Origin: Knufia peltigerae
Lineage: Eukaryota; Ascomycota; Eurotiomycetes; Chaetothyriales; Trichomeriaceae
NCBI GenBank assembly: GCA_030247855.1
Contig: JAPDRN010000027.1
Span: 62,001 to 126,000, forward strand
Direction: 5' to 3'
Length of the DNA stretch: 64,000 bases
The position numbers and the translations under genes are program-made. Position 1 is the stretch's first letter, and each line of letters starts with the position of its first letter. The notes beneath the pieces are model-generated. The model saw nothing but the letters and a program-made list of their open reading frames with translations. It made no database searches and was not told the origin of the DNA. Positions 43,889-55,232 of this stretch are shown here, piece by piece.

Positions 43889-46800
43889 TCACTCGCCCTT
43901 CAGCTTGTCCTGCGTGACTTGGAACGCCTCCTCGAGCAATGCTTGTTCTTCCTTGACGTGACTAGCCTTGAGACCTGTGGCGACAGACGCACTAGGATCG
44001 CGCCCAGCATACATGACATGTCTTCTGTTGTGGTGTTCCGTCTGATTGAGTAGAGTCTCAATACGGGGTTGGACGAAACTCCAAGCACCAGCGTTGAGGG
44101 GTTCTTCTTGACACCACACAATGGTCTTCGCGTTCTTGTAGGTGTCAAGATTTTCCTTGAGTTGTTGCCAAGGGAAGGGATTGAGTTGTTCAATGCGAGT
44201 AATGGCAGTGTTCTTGATGCCCTTGTCGGCACGATGCTTAGACAGCGCAGCATAGACCTGACCGGTACAGATGACGACGCGGTCGATCTCGTCAGGCTCG
44301 GCGATGCCTTTACCGTGTTCTGGATCGGGGATGATCCACTGGAAATGAGATTCGCCAGTGAAGTCTTCGAGGTCGGATCGTGCAATAGGATGACGCAGAA
44401 GCGATTTCGAGAAGAAAATGATCAACGCTAGACATCGTTAGCTGATACTTGTGATCTAGATGGAATGAAAGAGACTTACGTTTTCTGAATTGTCGGTTCA
44501 TCTGTCGACGGAGAATATGGAAATAATTGGCGGGCGAGGTCATGTACGCAACCTGCATGTTGCAGTCTTGGTGCTGCCTGTCCAGCTTGTCAGGTGATGG
44601 GAACACCCGGGGCTCCTCGTTGCAAAGTTGGAGGTATCGTTCCATACGACCCGATGAGTGCTCGGGTCCCTGTCCATCGTAACCATGAGGCAGGGAGCAG
44701 ACGAGACCAGATCGCTGCAGCCACTTCACTTCGCCAGATGCGATGAACTGATCAACAACACACTGGGCATTGTTGGCAAAGTCGCCAAACTGAGCCTCCC
44801 ACATCACAAGCGCGTTCGGCGAGGATAGAGAGTAGCCATATTCAAACCCGAGCACACCAAACTCACTGAGAGACGAGTTCGAGATGGAGAAGGCGCCTTG
44901 CTCCTTGGCCAAGTTGTTAAGGGGAGTCCAGGTCTGTTCGTTTTCCTGGTCGTGGAGCACCGCATGACGCTGAGAGAAGGTACCACGTTCAACATCTTGA
45001 CCAGACACGCGAACATGGTGACCTTCCAAACAAAGAGTGCCAAAAGCAAGAGCCTCGGCCGTAGCCCAATCGATGCCCTTGCCATCCTCGACCGCCTTCT
45101 TTCTGCCGCCGAGGATACGCTTCAGGTTACGATGAACATTGAAGCCCTCGGGAGCAGAGCCGATCTTGCCGCCGATCTCCTTGAGGATATCTGACGGAAC
45201 ACCAGTTGGTGGGTGAGGAAGAACTTCAGTGGCAAGTTCTTTGGGTGACTTGAACCCGTTCCAGGCTGAGGTCAACCATTCCTTGCCAGTGGGTTGATAA
45301 TCCTTACTGCGGTCGAAGCTGTCATTGAGCATTCCCCACACCCACTTCTTGTGCTCTTCAATGTCCTCTTTGGTGAAGGTGCCTTCCTCTAACAACTTCG
45401 CGACGTACTTATCGAGAACAGGCTTAATGGACTCAATTCGCTTGTACATAAGTGGCTGAGTGAAGGACGGCTGGTCAGTTTCGTTGTGACCCTGCTTTCG
45501 GTAGCAGACGATGTCAATAACACAATCCTTTTTGAAATCAGCGCGCCAGTCTGCGGCGAGTTGGCAGACGAAGTTAACGGCTTCAACATCATCACCGTTG
45601 ACATGGAAGACTGGAGCGTCGATTGCCTTGGCAATGTCGGAACAGTAAGGAGTAGATCGAGCAAAACGAGGGTCCGTGGTGAAACCGATTTGGTTATTGA
45701 CGATGATGTGGATAGTACCACCGGTAGAGTAGGCGGGCAGTGCATAGAAACCGAGGGTCTCGTACACAACACCCTGGGCAGCAAAGGCAGCATCGCCATG
45801 TAGCAGTACGCCCATGGCTGTTTGGTGTTTGGTTTCGTCGTCGTTGTAATGCTGGATAGCACGGGTCTTCCCCAACACCACCGGATCTTCGGCTTCCAGA
45901 TGCGATGGGTTAGCCACAAGGGAAAGCTGCACTCGCTTGCCGGAAGGCGTAGGCCGTTCGAAATTCATACCCAAGTGGTATTTGACGTCGCCGGAACCTT
46001 CGTCACTAGCTTCGGTGGTTCCTGAGAATTCACTAAATATCGACTCGTTGGGTTTACGGACCACGTTGCTCAAGACATTCAATCTTCCTCTGTGAGGCAT
46101 GCCAATGACGATGTCCTTGATGCCATAATCGACACTTCGGTCAATCATGGCCTTCATCCCGGGGACCAGAGATTCGCAACCTTCGAGGCCGAAACGCTTG
46201 TCGTTGGGGTATTTTGTGGCCAAAAAGGTCTCAAAGCTGGAACTCCAGATCAAACGGTCGAGAATGCGTCGCTTGTCGTCGACAGAATACCGGAATGGGG
46301 TGGGAACTTCGATTCTGTTCCTGATCCAGTCGCATTGCTCGCGGTCTGGGATGTGGATGTATTCGACACCATACGAACCACAGTAGGTCTTTTCGCAGGC
46401 TGCGATGATGTCGCGGAGCTTCATCTTCTGTTTTGTTTCAGTAGCGAAACGCGGGAGAATACCCGGTCCCAGACTGAATTCTTGGTCCAGGTCTGCCTCA
46501 GTGAATCCGTAGTGGTCGAGCTCCAGCTCCTTAGGCCGGCGGTAGCCAAAGGCCTCGGCTTCACCACGGATACCCAAAGGATCAGTCTTCGCCTTATGAT
46601 GACCTCTCGCTTGGTATGCTCGGACCAGCAATTGGACCTTGAGATGTTTGCTAATGTCTTCTCCCCCTGCGGCAACTGCGCTCGGCGCAATGCTCGCAGC
46701 CCCTTCGGCTTGTGATAGTAGACCCGGAGGGGGCTGGAAGGCTCGAGAAATGGGCATCTTTCCTTCTTCCATGTTGTGGAAATACGCTTGCCATGAGACA

Positions 46801-47153
46801 TGCACAGAGGAGGGATCTTCTTTCCACGCCATGTACATCTCGTCGATGTAGTTGGCAGTGTTTCCCTGGAGGAAAGAATCGTTCGGGTCCTGCCAAAAGA
46901 TATTAGCTCATGCACATAAACTCCAGTCTTGGACACGAGTGCGACATACGACGCCTTTGTTGGTGTCCTCGGCCGTCATGGCATAACTCCTGCGCTGCAG
47001 TGAGCTCCGAGGCACTACGGCCAAAGGCTTTCTTCCAGCGATCAACGCATTCTGGCGGGTTCCGGCAAGGGAGCGGGAGGCGGAAGAGGTAGCATATGAC
47101 TTTGAAGCTTGGGCAGCTCTCAGGGAGAGCTTCCCGGTGGCGCAACGATACAT
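43889..47153 (-). CDS. KGD1: 2-oxoglutarate dehydrogenase E1 component, mitochondrial
   Basis: Three exons, 46950-47153, 44480-46889 and 43889-44427, 1050 aa; introns of 60 and 52 nt with GTATGT/CAG and GTAAGT/TAG ends. It is the thiamine-diphosphate-dependent decarboxylase of the TCA-cycle 2-oxoglutarate dehydrogenase complex. Exon 1 encodes a basic, Ser/Ala-rich mitochondrial presequence (MYRCATGKLSLRAAQASKSY). The mature N-terminus has NDSFLQGNTANYIDEMYMAW. Diagnostic segments: MPHRGRLNVLSNV, then the cofactor region LLHGDAAFAAQGVVYETLG to HIIVNNQIGFTTDPR, CYRKQGHNETDQPSFTQPLM, and the C-terminal RHPIARSDLEDF and VWCQEEPLNAGAW. Length is slightly above the yeast enzyme. All family blocks are present with no disruption. 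Confidence 0.97.
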
Positions 47154-48599
47154 GATGTGGAAGGCAAGCTAGTGATACAGCAAGGAATGATCCATAGGAA
47201 ATGGGACGGTTTTGTGAGGTTCCTGAGTCAACAGCGGGGATTTTCCTCCTTCAGCCACGAGATTGAGGAACAACAGAGAATAAGAGGGGAGAGGGAATGA
47301 TTGCGAAGGGACTGCAAAGAATAAAAGGGAGAAAAGGAACTGAAGTTTGGAAGGTTGGTTGTTGACGCAGTTATTACTCTAAAATGACTGGAAAGTGGAA
47401 GGAGCCAATCAGCATCGTTGTCTTTGGAGTTGAGGCTTTTTACCAGGAAGGATCTTCTGAGTTGCGGAGAAGGCTTCATGAGGCGAGGCAAAGCATGAGC
47501 ATGAGTATGATAATGGTACGCGTATCTAGGTAGCAATTGCAGATAGAATTCGTATACAAGAACTAACTCTGCTCCTATGCTGACTCTTCTAGGGGTTATT
47601 CAATGAATCTTCGGTGTTCAAGTCGAATATCATCACTGCGGCTGAGGTTCTGGAACACTAGAGAGTAATTCCGAGTCTCCGCTGTAATTTGTACTCCGTA
47701 AAGGTCCGTCCGCTTCCGGTACGGAAGCGAACATGTAAATTATATTTTGTAAAGGTTCAAAGTTCAGAGTACATGAAGATGCTTGTGACTGAGTCTCTGA
47801 TAGTCATGCGCATCGCACCACCAGCTTGCTTACTTCTTGCGTGTCGTCAGAACATTCCGCATCCCTCTATGATCCACAGATCAACAAGCTCGTCGAGGAC
47901 AGCTAATTGGCCATTACGAAACGACGTTTCGAGGCTATTGCCGTTGTTTCGGACACCATATCATCGCGGGAGCCCTTGACGTCCCTGTGGCTATCAATAG
48001 CCCTGGCTGGGAAGGATCCATGGTGCCGGCAGACCTGAATCTTGTGGGACATCCCTCTTTGGCAAAGAGCAACTGGTGAGTCGCGCGAAGACTGACGTTC
48101 GGTTCGAATGTCGAGGACCTCTTTTGTTGTTGCCAGGCTGTCCTTTTGGCTAAATTTTTGTTCGCCGACGACACAGAATCTGCAGTCCTCACGTCAGGAC
48201 ATTGTAGTTGAATGTCCTGTTGGAGTGCGCGCTTGAGACTCGACCCCTCGTTGCTCGGTGCAGGGAATGTATCTTCCCGACAAGATCACCCCTCTCTGAG
48301 GTCACCCGGAATTCGACGAGACCATCATGGGGGAGACACTACACAAGAAGCGTGAGCAGGGCGTGTTCCATAAAGAATTGTTTTTGAAGGCTTGGGCCCT
48401 GCAGGTCACACGCTAGTCGTCCTGCTTGCCAGCAAGGTATTTTGGCATCTCTTGCTGCTGTACGATTCCTAACCGTCTTCCAATGGTAGAGACGCAGCAG
48501 ATCACGTTCTAGGAGATTCGAAGCGTGTCCAGGCGAAGACGGAGAAACTGGCAGAGATCGCATGTTAAATCGTGGGCTTTGTTTCCTTCTTCTTCTCTT
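47154..48599. other. Intergenic region without a supported gene
   Basis: Right of KGD1 is its promoter. One TACTCCGTA word near 47692. A plus-strand stretch at about 47960-48070 has a short clean frame (GALDVPVAINSPGWEGSM) that I cannot assign; it might be a gene relic. Otherwise nothing seen. Confidence 0.4.
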
Positions 48600-51125
48600 T
48601 CAAAAAACATCAAACCCGGACAAGCTACCAGGGAACTCCAGCGCTTGTCCGGGAGAGAAACTGTCGACAAAACTGTCGTTGGAAAGGTATTGACTCGGGA
48701 ACTGATACAAAGGGAGCCCATTTGTGAACAACGTCTGCCCAGTTCCGGCTGGCCCACCACTGATGGAAAGATTGTCCGTCACGCCCGGGTATGATGATCC
48801 CACCGCTACTGCATCTTCGTCATCACGTGGGAAGTCTTCAGTTGCCATCTCTTCTATCATGCGGATTATCTCCCGATTGAGCACCAACTGTTTCACATGA
48901 GGCAGCTTCGAATGAATCTCTTCGGCGGCTTCGTGGCTGACGCGGCTGACTGCGCGTTCGCCGTTGTGCGACATTGTCTCGGCCAAAGGAATCTCCGTCG
49001 CGAGGAGCTCGAATATGTCTGCGAGGTCTTTCGTGCTCTCCCACCTCTCGGTTATGATGGCCAGGTTGTTAGAGCAGGCTCTTACAGCCTCAAACACGTT
49101 CTTGGAGTTGTAAGGTTCGGCACGGAACTTTGGAGGAGTCGCCCAGAGGCAATACAGGAGGGTGATGCCGATGGAAAACTGGCTGATCAACTATGTGAGT
49201 GCGCGTTAGCAATGGACACCGATTGTGATCCGAGAAAGGTGGCTCTCTGCGGCACCGGTGAGAACTCACTCCAAGCATAGGATGAGGGACGGTTCGGTAG
49301 CCCTGAAATTTGCGGAATATCAATATTGTCTGAGTGCTGGCTCTGACCGACCAGTCACCGGCCGGTCCACGGACGTTCCATTTCGTGGGGATGAAGAGAT
49401 AGAGAAGACAGTGGTTGTACACTATCAAGATCCATCGCTCGTCGGTGGGGCTTGTTGTGTCAGTATCGGCGGCTTGTGGCAATTGGGCTCTCCAGTGCTC
49501 CAATTTTGACAGGATATAAGATCTCCAGTCAGACAGTGAGTCAAAGTTCTTTGAAAAATCGGCCCGCATGGTGACATTCAGGATCTCGGATTGAATCTGG
49601 AAGCATTTCTCTCGGTGTAAGGCCGAGGAAACCGACGTTTTCGGGTCTTGAGGGATCCGGGGAGATTGTAAAAGCCCGGCATCGTCCACATCGTCGAAAA
49701 GCGGCACGGTTATATTGTCGTCAGATATTGAGAATGGCAGACGCAAGACACCACACGCCAGCCTGTCGAGACCGTATGCAACCCAAAACACTCTCCTCCT
49801 CATTTGTATCTCCAACCTGGCGGCGGCATCCGTGGGTTCTGGCTCTGACTCAACCAGGTGAAATCGGGCCACGATGCAATATCGGACCGCCGATGATATC
49901 ATGAGCGAGATCTGCTCCGCTGATGGTGAGAACAAAGCGTGGCAGGACATCATGAGGTACGCTTGAGCGTGAAGCAAGTGGTTAGGCTGTCTCAAGACCG
50001 CTGGAAGGTAGTTGTTGACTGCTTGTTCGTAGAAGGTCTGGGAGGTGTGTGAAACGATCAGCGGATTCTTCGGGTCGAGGAGTAAGGCGACAGCAAACAA
50101 CATGTTCACGAAGAACCCCTGCCATTCGTCATGATACGGTCCTTCTCGCGATCTGTTCTTCCAGCGAGTATGCCACGAATAGAAAGTAGTCCACACCATA
50201 AACGGCCATCGTCGGTTACATTTGTCAAAGTACACGCTGATGAGGTGCTCCTCGATTTCTGAAGGGATACTTCCGTCTGGCCACACTGCCAACTGGTTCA
50301 GGTAATGCTCGAGAGTGATGGATGAAGACACTTCTTGTTGTTGTTGTTGAAGATGAGCGGACGGTAGACTGGCCACGAGGCCTATGATATTGCTCTCCCG
50401 CCGAGGAAGAGGATGTGGAACACTGGTAAGCGATTGGAAGGCATTCGTCGACGGAGATGCCGAAGTACCTGAAGTCGACATGTGAGTATTGTGAGACTGA
50501 TGGGTTTGTGTCGGAGATACACTCTTCTCTACCCTTAAGTTGGAAGAATTGCTGCTTCCCACGGGCCGAGAGGCTTCTCCCTGAGGAAGAACAGTGGTGA
50601 TCTCATTTGCGCTCCGGTCCTCTTGAGATGGAGTTTCATGCGGGAGAAGGCGTTCGAGCTGGCCCAGGCGTCTCTCTAGAGATTGGACATAATCGGCTTT
50701 GTATCGCGCTCGAGTGAGCGTGGGCTCCGTGGGAAAGCATTCGGCGTTGGCATTTGTGCAGTTGGAGCATGGATTCTCTCCGTCTCCGTCACACTGACAG
50801 AATTACTTAGTATCTGAAGAACATCACGAAAGATTGTTAGGGACAGGGGACGGGAAATGCTCGCACACCACCGAGTGCGGTTCTGCAAGGAAACGATCAA
50901 TGACCACCTCGCACGTCTTATCCGAGTGGGACGGCACCTCGCGTGTTCACGCCTTTCGTGCTTAAAGCACATGTCTCATGATGGCGGGAGACAACGTACC
51001 CTCTGTTTACGATGCCTGCAACGCTTGCAAGCCAGGATCCTTTGCCGTTTGGCAGGGTATAGAGACGTTCCATCGGAGCGATAGTCGCGATCTCCTGGGA
51101 TCAGATACGATTCCGAAGGGGCCAT
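48600..51125 (-). CDS. Zn2Cys6 transcription factor with fungal-specific TF domain
   Basis: Three exons, 51000-51125, 49270-50793 and 48600-49190, 746 aa; introns of 206 and 79 nt with GTACGT/CAG and GTGAGT/TAG ends. The zinc cluster is complete: C33-x2-C36-x6-C43-x7-C51-x2-C54-x6-C61. The first intron falls between KQR and the third Cys, so the short first exon is needed for a functional domain. A linker and coiled dimerisation helix YVQSLERRLGQLERLLPH follow. The fungal transcription-factor domain (about residues 180-430) contains CNRRWPFMVWTTFYSW, AQAYLMMSCHALFSP and VFWVAYGLDRLACGVLRLP. The gene is divergent from the Dal5-type permease at 52054 with a 928 bp shared promoter. It may therefore control that transporter; this is inference. 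Target pathway unknown. Confidence 0.92.
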
Positions 51126-52053
51126 AATCACGCTGATAGAGATCCACGACCAAGATCGGCATAGGGGGAAGTGGTAGTCAGCGCTCGAGATTGTCGGAGA
51201 GTCAAAAGTGCGATGCTATGGATGCTGCCATTATATTGAGTCTCGCCGTTCTCTCTTCCCGCTGCGCTCGTGGAGCTAGTTTGATAATGAAATTGTCCAT
51301 CATTGGTGATGACGCGGAGAAGACAGGCCCTAGTGGGAACGACAAAGGCGGGGTGGACATACCTGGGCGTCATTGGCCGATTTCGCGGACCTCGCGGAGC
51401 CCTTGGAAAAGGCACTTTCGACGCCTAAGATTCACAGCCTTAGGCGTTGGATTCCCCCTGACAGCGGAGCCTGCAGGCGTGCAACTTCCAGAGCCTACGC
51501 CTAGCTGTGCCTGGAAGCACAGTCTTTACCTGGGGTTGGTTGTTCGCGCCTAGAAGCTGTACGTGTTTCCTCTATCATTCAGAAGCATGCCCAACCTCAG
51601 GCTATCTATTACCTACGTTCAAAGGACAAAAGTGTTCACACGTGAATCACTTCACGACGACTACTTAGTATCCTAGCTATCTTTCATTTCTAATTTTCCT
51701 TTATCTTCGTTCCGTTTCAACCGTGGCTATCTACATGGGCATCTCCTCTCTCAGGGCCACCGTCCCCTTCTTATCAGGAGATGGCCACCCCCCACATTTC
51801 TTTTCGAAGATCAGAAGCCTCCTCTGAACTAATGGCGCCGGCACATCCAGGCCTAGCGAGCCTGTCGGGTCTCATTTTGCGAAAGTCCGAGAGACGACGA
51901 AATCCAACCTCCCCTGCTTGAATATGCTATCGACATGATCCCATTCACCATGACGATTATGTATCTGATATAAGACCACCATGATTCATGTTGCGCGGGC
52001 GAGATGCCGATTAGTTGTACATTTACACTACTACTTGTATCATTTCAGTAGCC
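51126..52053. promoter_or_regulatory. Divergent promoter between the Zn2Cys6 regulator and the permease
   Basis: A 928 bp region without a convincing gene; a 120-codon plus frame at 51191-51553 shows no family content. Two features are candidates for regulatory sites. One is a direct repeat of CGG triplets spaced by 6 nt (51386-51388 and 51395-51397, within TCGCGGACCTCGCGGAG). The other is a perfect 9 bp inverted repeat (51421-51429 ACGCCTAAG and 51439-51447 CTTAGGCGT). Confidence 0.4.
51421..51447. repeat. Perfect 9 bp inverted repeat in the divergent promoter
   Basis: ACGCCTAAG and CTTAGGCGT separated by 9 nt. The sequence could be a dimeric-regulator site or a small hairpin. Its location between a regulator and a transporter gene makes a binding site plausible. 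Confidence 0.6.
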
Positions 52054-54143
52054 ATGACGGACAAGATCGACTCGACTATGTCGACCATACAACCGTCCGA
52101 TACTGTGGATAGCAACAAGGTGGGCGAGGTTTACAACGTCCAAGACAAACACATTCATCACGATTTGGCCAAAGAAGACGTCGGTGCCGAGTTTGCCGAC
52201 ATCTTCCAAGGAGGAGATGGCTACACGGAAAGGGAAGCTCGCCGCTTACGATGGAAGCTCGACTTGCGCCTCATTCCAATATTGTGGTTCAACGTTGTCC
52301 TGCCTGCGATGGACAAAGTCAGCCATGGTACAGCTGCGCTTTATGGCCTGCAAAAAGACTTGGACCTTCATGGGGATCAATACTCATGGATCGGTTCGAT
52401 ATTTTATGTAAGTTCGAGCTGCATACTTGATTGCATACGACACACGGGTGTTGAGTGCGAATGAAGATCGAGTGTATTTTGCTAGCACCGCCTCATCATA
52501 CACTGTCCATGATCCCCTAGGTTGAGATGCGATTTCGGTTCCACTGACGGCCCCCTTCTCAGTTCGGTTATCTTGTCTGGTGCTTTCCCTCAGCATCCAT
52601 CCTGCAGAAGCTTCCCATCGCGAAGACGGTTTCTATTGCCATGATGCTCTGGGGGGTGCTGTTGATAGGGTCTGGCTTCGTCAACAGTTTCTCCCAGTTG
52701 ATGGCATGTCGCTTCCTACTCGGCTTGCTGGAGGCGCCAATCGTCCCTTCGAATATGTTGATACTCTCAATGTGGTATACCCGACCGTGAGTGATCTCTT
52801 TCAAGGCCTGTAGGCGAACGCTATAATCATTGACCGTATTCAGGGAACAAGCACTTCGTTACGGCTTGATGTACACTGGTTTCTCGACGTGTTTGACAGG
52901 ACCGATCGGCTATGCGTGAGTCTTGTGTGAGCATGCATTGACAATACAGGATAGTGCTGACCGTATCCTTTTTTCCATCAGTATCGGTTTCATCAAGACC
53001 ACTCATTTCCATATTTGGCAGAGTTTCTTCTGGATATGCGGTTCCATGACGTTTGCATACGGCCTTGTTGTTGGTGTATTCCTCCCGGACAACCCTGTCA
53101 AGGCAAAGTTCTTGAATGAGAGGGAAAAGGCAATTGCCATTGATCGCGTTCGAGTGAATCAGACGGGTAAGCTATTTTGCATGCAGTGCTAAGGTATACA
53201 CAGATGTATTGACCGTCTGACCAGGCATTGAGAACAAAACATTCAAGAAGGAACAATTCTTTGAAGCATTCCTCGACATCCGAGTCTGGCTCATGTTCTT
53301 GTTCAACATCTGGATCAGTGTTCCGAATGGAGGTCTCACGAATTTTTCACCTCTAATCGTGAAGGGCCTCGGATACAGCTCACAGCGTTCTGCCCTCCTG
53401 ACCATTCCAAATGGCGTTGTCCAGACCGCCTCCAGCTACATTTGTAACGGAGCCGTGTTCCTTGCCGCCAAGTACCTACCGAAATACCATGTCCGAGGCG
53501 TCATCATGATGTTCGGCATCATCGTCGGCCTGATCTCCGCCACGTTCCTGTACACACTCCCCTTGACGGCCTATCACTCAAGATTGGCGGCTTTGTTCAT
53601 GTCCTTTTTCTACCTGGGCCCCTACATCGTGGGCCTGAGTCTTGTCGGAGCAAACACTGCTGTGAGTCCTTTATAATCTTGGTGGAACTCTCTGGCCCTC
53701 GACCTTTTTCGCTAATCTCTTTCCCAGGGTCATTCCAAGAAGGTGGTGGTGAATGCAATGATGTTTGTGTCCTACTCGGTCTCGAACATCATCGGCCCTC
53801 AATTCTTCAAGCCTAACCAGGCACCTTTGTACCCACTGGGCTTCGGTGCCATCCTGGGCTCGTACATCCTTTCTCTTATCACCATCGCTCTCTACATGGT
53901 ATCGTGTTTCTACGAGAACAAACGTCGTGATGCTCGCGATGCTGCTGCCGGCGAAAGGGTACATGCCGATACGGATTTCAAGGACTTGACGGACAAGCAG
54001 AACCTGGTAAGTATATACGTTCCCCCAAGTCCGTTACAGTTCAGCTATGTTTTGCACCCGCTGACTACGATAGCACTTTCGTTACGTTTGGTGATTGTTC
54101 CGTCTAGTTCGATGCGATGGGATCAGATAGCATGATACTGTGA
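52054..54143 (+). CDS. MFS permease of the Dal5 (allantoate/vitamin anion:cation symporter) family
   Basis: Seven exons: 52054-52407, 52563-52786, 52844-52915, 52982-53166, 53225-53661, 53728-54006 and 54108-54143, 528 aa. All junctions use GTAAGY or GTGAGT donors and AG acceptors and keep the frame. The cytosolic N-terminus ends EREARRLRWKLDLRLIPILW, typical of Dal5/Tna1/Vht1/Fen2 relatives. Further family blocks are GSIFYFGYLVWCFPS (joined across the first intron), LLGLLEAPIVPSNMLILSMW, FFWICGSMTFAYGLVVGVFLP (after the central loop) and FVSYSVSNIIGPQFF. Predicted 12 membrane segments at the plasma membrane. Substrate could be allantoate, nicotinate, biotin, pantothenate or a related anion. 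The final 12-codon exon is the least certain junction. Likely regulated by the adjacent divergent Zn2Cys6 protein. Confidence 0.9.
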
Positions 54144-54516
54144 GAGGCGAAATGAATAACAATAACAATTTACAATAAAGTTTTCGAGTCTTGGAGTTCT
54201 TTCGCCCGCTTTCAATTTCAAGAAGTCTAGCAGAAGATGAATTCGGCCTGTGTAGGTGGTTTCCCCCTTTTTTCAGAAGCGCGCATCTGATGAAGTAGGC
54301 GTGGTTTCGAGTCATGGATAAAACTGCTAGCCCCCAGGACACATGACTGCCAATGTGTTCTGCCAACAGCACAGCTAAGAAGTAGTTTCGCATTCGCTTT
54401 CAATTACTTATAGCTGCTTTGAAGCTAACGGGTGTCTAGACATCTGACAGCTGCACGTAGATAAGTCTCGCATCAGATAAGTAGCATCACTCAGTCTTCA
54501 GACATTTCGGCGCAAC
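54144..54516. other. Short intergenic region
   Basis: Holds the 3' flank of the permease and the promoter of the second cassette. No gene or repeat seen. Confidence 0.5.
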
Positions 54517-55019
54517 ATGCCAGGCGACAAGGATCGATTGTATATAGCGCGCTACCCCAGCGGCGTCGTGAGTAACGAAGAGCGAAAGTAAAGCATAAAC
54601 TCCCCTTCCTCCTTTTGACACCAATTGATGCTCTTTCTAGATACCATTGGGGCTTTCTGATCGGCCCGAAAGTCGAAAAAAGTTCTCAGGTGCCCGGTAG
54701 ACGCTGCCATGTGAAGAATCGCGCGAATCCGAATCCAAATGAGCCTACCACCATCTGGCAGTATGAAGAACTCGAATTACTCAATGTTCAAAACACCACC
54801 ACTTTGCTGATTCGGGTCATGATTGGAAAGGTCCAGAATTTGCAACGCCTCCTCACCATCCTTCGAAGCATTCCTATCATTCAAACCGATCCAAATTGGA
54901 GATGCCGCACCTGGTGCGCAAATGCTTTAGCAGCTATAGCGGCAGACGGGAAGGCCGTAGGGACGTCGATATTGGATTGGCAGCGGATTGAACAGGTTGC
55001 GAGGCACTACGTAGCGTAA
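54517..55019 (+). CDS. Small DUF6914-like protein, cassette copy 2, with early in-frame stop
   Basis: Two exons, 54517-54587 and 54641-55019, 149 aa; 53 nt intron with GTAAAG donor and TAG acceptor. It begins MPGDKDRLYIARYPSG, joins to YHWGFLIGPKVEKSS, and continues with RVMIGKV and RCRTWCANALAAIAADGKAV. These match the gene at 8640-9240 block by block. The TAA at 55017-55019 is premature relative to copy 1. In the same frame, 55020-55109 encodes KTAEGRFATPALLLRPKPTL followed by DLLENKEIIT, which aligns with the C-terminal tail of copy 1, and a second stop is at 55110-55112. So either a recent nonsense mutation removed 30 residues or the stop is read through. Convergent with the kinase at 55233-56117. 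Function unknown. Confidence 0.8.
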
Positions 55020-55232
55020 AAGACCGCTGAGGGTCGCTTCGCTACGCCAGCACTTCTCCTGAGACCTAAGCCAACTTTGGATTTGCTAGAAAATAAAGAG
55101 ATAATAACGTAAAGTCCTACTTAAAAGAGATTGACGAATCGTTCTTTGTAAAAGAGCATTATCTCATCCCGTAAAGTGTCAAAAAATGATTATAACGCTC
55201 GAGCATTATCAATTTTATTCTTTTCCCGTTCA

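Noticed and set aside
51191..51553. Plus frame of 120 codons in the divergent promoter
   Set aside because: No motif, mixed composition, and it lies between two clear divergent promoters.
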